Source: JBCCCJ01 sp039029315 (GTDB taxonomy: Bacteria > Bacteroidota > Bacteroidia > J057). From it: a stretch of DNA of 6,617 nt. Shown one piece after another: positions 5,166-6,617 of this stretch (its first letter is position 1; each line of letters begins with the position of its first letter). Below the pieces are notes generated by a model. It saw only the letters and a list, made by a program, of their open reading frames with translations, was not told where the DNA came from and did not search any database. The DNA is taken from assembly GCA_039029315.1 (NCBI GenBank), contig JBCCGK010000208.1, positions 1 through 6,617 of the forward strand, read 5' to 3'. The position numbers and the translations under genes are program-made.

Positions 5166-6617
5166 ATGGCGTCGAAGAGAATCGAAACATCCAAACATAG
5201 ATTATTTGAGAAAATTGAAGAGGGAAAGAAATACCTCAGAGAGAAAGAGAATAGTTACGAGATTAATGAACTTACGAGACTTAGAAATAATATCGCTAAG
5301 AAGAAAGGGCAGTTCGAGAAGGACATTCAAGATTACGAAAAGATTGAGAACCGAGATGAGGATAAAATTATCGAGTATCAAGACTTTCAAGTGGACGCAG
5401 AGGATATACTTGATGATATTGAACATTACATTGAAACAACGAAAGAACAATTGGCGATGGAGAAGGAAGCTGCGGACAAACAACAAGAGGCAGAGGAGAA
5501 AAGACGAGAACAGGAATATCAGTTGGAGAGATTACGTATTGAATCGGAGGTTTCAAAGGAAAAGTGCAAAGCAGAGATTGCAGTCGCAGCTGCAGACAAA
5601 AAGACCACTTCAAAACAACAAACTGTTAGATTGCCAAAGCTGGAGCTAAAGAAGTTTAATGGAGATTTATTGAAATGGCAATCTTTCTGGGATAGTTTTG
5701 ATTCAACGATTCACAACAATGACTCTTTGCATAACATCGATAAACTGAATTATTTGAGATCCCAGCTGCAAGGGGACGCATTGAAAACAATTGCTGGATT
5801 AGAATCGACGAACAGTAATTATACCGTTGCAATCGATATTCTGAAAGAAAGGTATGGAAATCAACAGTTGATCATCCAAAACCATTACACCAAACTGGCC
5901 GATCTTGAAGCAGCGAGCGACAGAATCCACTCGTTAAGATCCGTTTTCGACACTATCGAGCAACATCTTCGATCCCTGGAAGCGTTGGGAGAGGACATCA
6001 ATCATCAGCAGTATGTAACAACTATCATACGAAAATTTCCTGCCAGAGTGAATGAGCACATCACACATCACAACAAAGCACCAGAAGAAGCCTGGACCGT
6101 GAAGAAATTGAGAAAGGCAATACAAAATTATATTGTCACCAAGGAGATTGCAGCCCAACAACAACCAAGTTCAAGTGGAAGAGATAGCCGTCGAAACGAC
6201 TATCGAGATGAGCCAACAGGAACTATGTTCGCAAACACAGGACAACGCATCTTGAAATGTATTTTCTGTGGAAAGAGACATTGGAGTGATGAATGCAGAA
6301 CTGTATCCTCCTTGAAAGAAAGAAAGGAAAAGTTGAAAGGAAAGTGTTTCATATGCCTGCGAGATCGCCATCAAGGTAAATGCAAGAAGGAGAAACCGTG
6401 TTATCACTGCAAAAAGACCAGCCATCATCGAAGCCTGTGCCCCAGTCATGCCAAAGGGAAACAAAGAAGTACAGAAAATGGAATGGTAGCTGATGACGAG
6501 GAGAATAATCAAGAGGAGACCTTGATTGAAGAAGAAGGACTTCTATCAGCAGGAGAAAATGTCATTATGCAGACCTCCCTGGTTGAAGCAATGGATGGGG
6601 AAGAGTCATGTTCAGAG
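5166..6617 (+). CDS. Gag-Pol polyprotein, 3'-partial (copy B): Gag, zinc knuckles and start of protease region
   Basis: The frame is open for 484 codons to the window edge. The start ATG has a favourable context (AACAATGG), and an in-frame TAA at 5142-5144 rules out a longer N-terminus. Residues 1-90 are highly charged. Residues about 92-150 are a Glu/Lys/Gln-rich segment that looks like a long helix or coiled coil. Residues about 155-325 are a DUF1759-type Gag core, with RLPKLELKKFNGD, WQSFWDSFDS, KLNYLRSQLQGDA and ILKERYGN. A basic, serine-rich linker follows. Three zinc knuckles come next: Cys365-x2-Cys-x3-His-x4-Cys, Cys394-x2-Cys-x4-His-x3-Cys, and Cys412-x2-Cys-x4-His-x4-Cys. Gag assembles particles and binds the genomic RNA. 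The frame runs without stop or shift into the acidic linker before the protease, showing gag and pol are one ORF. Codons 399-484 correspond to bases 1-258 of copy A with two amino-acid changes. Confidence 0.93.
   Translation, partial: MASKRIETSKHRLFEKIEEGKKYLREKENSYEINELTRLRNNIAKKKGQFEKDIQDYEKIENRDEDKIIEYQDFQVDAEDILDDIEHYIETTKEQLAMEKEAADKQQEAEEKRREQEYQLERLRIESEVSKEKCKAEIAVAAADKKTTSKQQTVRLPKLELKKFNGDLLKWQSFWDSFDSTIHNNDSLHNIDKLNYLRSQLQGDALKTIAGLESTNSNYTVAIDILKERYGNQQLIIQNHYTKLADLEAASDRIHSLRSVFDTIEQHLRSLEALGEDINHQQYVTTIIRKFPARVNEHITHHNKAPEEAWTVKKLRKAIQNYIVTKEIAAQQQPSSSGRDSRRNDYRDEPTGTMFANTGQRILKCIFCGKRHWSDECRTVSSLKERKEKLKGKCFICLRDRHQGKCKKEKPCYHCKKTSHHRSLCPSHAKGKQRSTENGMVADDEENNQEETLIEEEGLLSAGENVIMQTSLVEAMDGEESCSE
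5628..6140 (+). other. DUF1759-type Gag core (capsid-like) domain
   Basis: The block starts with RLPKLELKKFNGD and contains WQSFWDSFDSTIHNN, LNYLRSQLQGDALKTIAGL and VAIDILKERYG, continuing through mostly helical sequence to about residue 325. This pattern is the most conserved part of BEL/Pao Gag. It is thought to correspond to the capsid of retroviruses and to drive assembly. Boundaries are approximate. Confidence 0.85.
6258..6440 (+). other. Triple zinc-knuckle nucleocapsid region (copy B)
   Basis: Three Cys/His clusters follow one another at 6258-6296, 6345-6383 and 6399-6440. Only the third has the canonical CCHC spacing (2-4-4). The first is 2-3-4 and the second 2-4-3. The spacers are rich in lysine and arginine, which fits RNA binding. 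As I recall, BEL/Pao Gag commonly carries such irregular knuckles. Confidence 0.85.
6360..6617 (+). repeat. Direct terminal repeat, right copy (pairs with 1-258)
   Basis: This is the second occurrence of the segment at 1-258, in the same reading frame of gag-pol. Relative to the left copy it changes Glu to Lys at 6459 and Ala to Ser at 6576, with silent changes at 6599 and 6614. It continues to the window edge, so the repeat probably goes on beyond. Confidence 0.97.

Larger units (their letters stand above)
1..6617 (+). mobile_element. BEL/Pao LTR retrotransposon, circularly permuted or tandem (internal-LTR-internal)
   Basis: The whole window belongs to one retrotransposon family. The order read from the sequence is 3' gag and pol (1-4440), LTR (4466-4944), primer-binding site (4948), leader, then a second gag (from 5166). 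The last 258 bases repeat the first 258 with an offset of 6359 bases. The implied unit is 479 bp of LTR plus 5880 bp internal, so a complete element with two LTRs would be about 6.8 kb, a usual size for BEL/Pao. Gag of the DUF1759 type, a DUF1758-type protease, Pao-type RT/RNase H, an HHCC and DDE integrase and DUF5641 in this order identify the superfamily. Assignment to a lineage (Bel, Pao, Tas, Sinbad, Suzu) would need an RT tree. No host flank or target-site duplication is visible, so the insertion site is unknown. Confidence 0.93.

Noticed and set aside
5206..5649. 147-codon plus-strand ORF overlapping gag
   Set aside because: It is in another frame of the same strand; its Arg/Lys-rich composition is the shifted reading of the charged gag N-terminus, which carries the recognisable DUF1759 block downstream.
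1266..6512. Many minus-strand ORFs of 60-131 codons
   Set aside because: All but a few bases lie opposite the gag-pol frames; they are cysteine-, serine- and phenylalanine-rich antisense readings with no domain pattern. A regulatory antisense transcript is not supported by any promoter seen.

Overview
The window is eukaryotic DNA filled by a BEL/Pao-superfamily LTR retrotransposon. It contains no host gene and no prokaryotic feature. The family call rests on the domain order read in the translation: a DUF1759-type Gag and CCHC zinc knuckles, then a DTG aspartic protease of the DUF1758 type, reverse transcriptase, RNase H, an HHCC and DDE integrase, and a C-terminal DUF5641-type domain. This order is characteristic of BEL/Pao elements of invertebrate and lower vertebrate animals. 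The host is most likely an invertebrate metazoan; the sequence alone does not allow a species or phylum.

Layout. Bases 1-4440 are the 3' three quarters of one gag-pol frame (copy A), open from the first base and ending in TAA. Bases 4441-4465 are a short spacer with a weak polypurine stretch. Bases 4466-4944 are one LTR of about 479 bp (TGTCGCG...CGCAACA) with a TATA box. A primer-binding site resembling the complement of initiator-Met tRNA follows at 4948-4965, then an untranslated leader with short upstream ORFs. A second gag-pol frame (copy B) starts at ATG 5166 and runs off the window end. No env-like gene lies between pol and the LTR.

The key structural point is that bases 6360-6617 repeat bases 1-258 with four substitutions. 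The window is therefore slightly more than one full 6359-bp unit of the form internal-LTR-internal, permuted so that a single LTR sits in the middle. It is either a junction between two tandem copies sharing one LTR, a one-LTR circle whose sequence was opened inside gag, or an assembly product. Joining gag of copy B (398 codons) to the frame of copy A (1479 codons) gives one uninterrupted Gag-Pol polyprotein of about 1877 residues. There is no frameshift or stop between gag and pol, and every catalytic motif is present except that the RT YxDD box reads YVDN. The element looks young and possibly competent.

How the parts work together. The LTR promoter drives a genomic RNA that is translated as one polyprotein and cut by the protease. 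Gag forms particles and binds RNA through its zinc knuckles. RT primes from a host tRNA at the PBS, RNase H removes the template, and integrase inserts the cDNA. This scheme is family knowledge; the sequence shows only the motifs.
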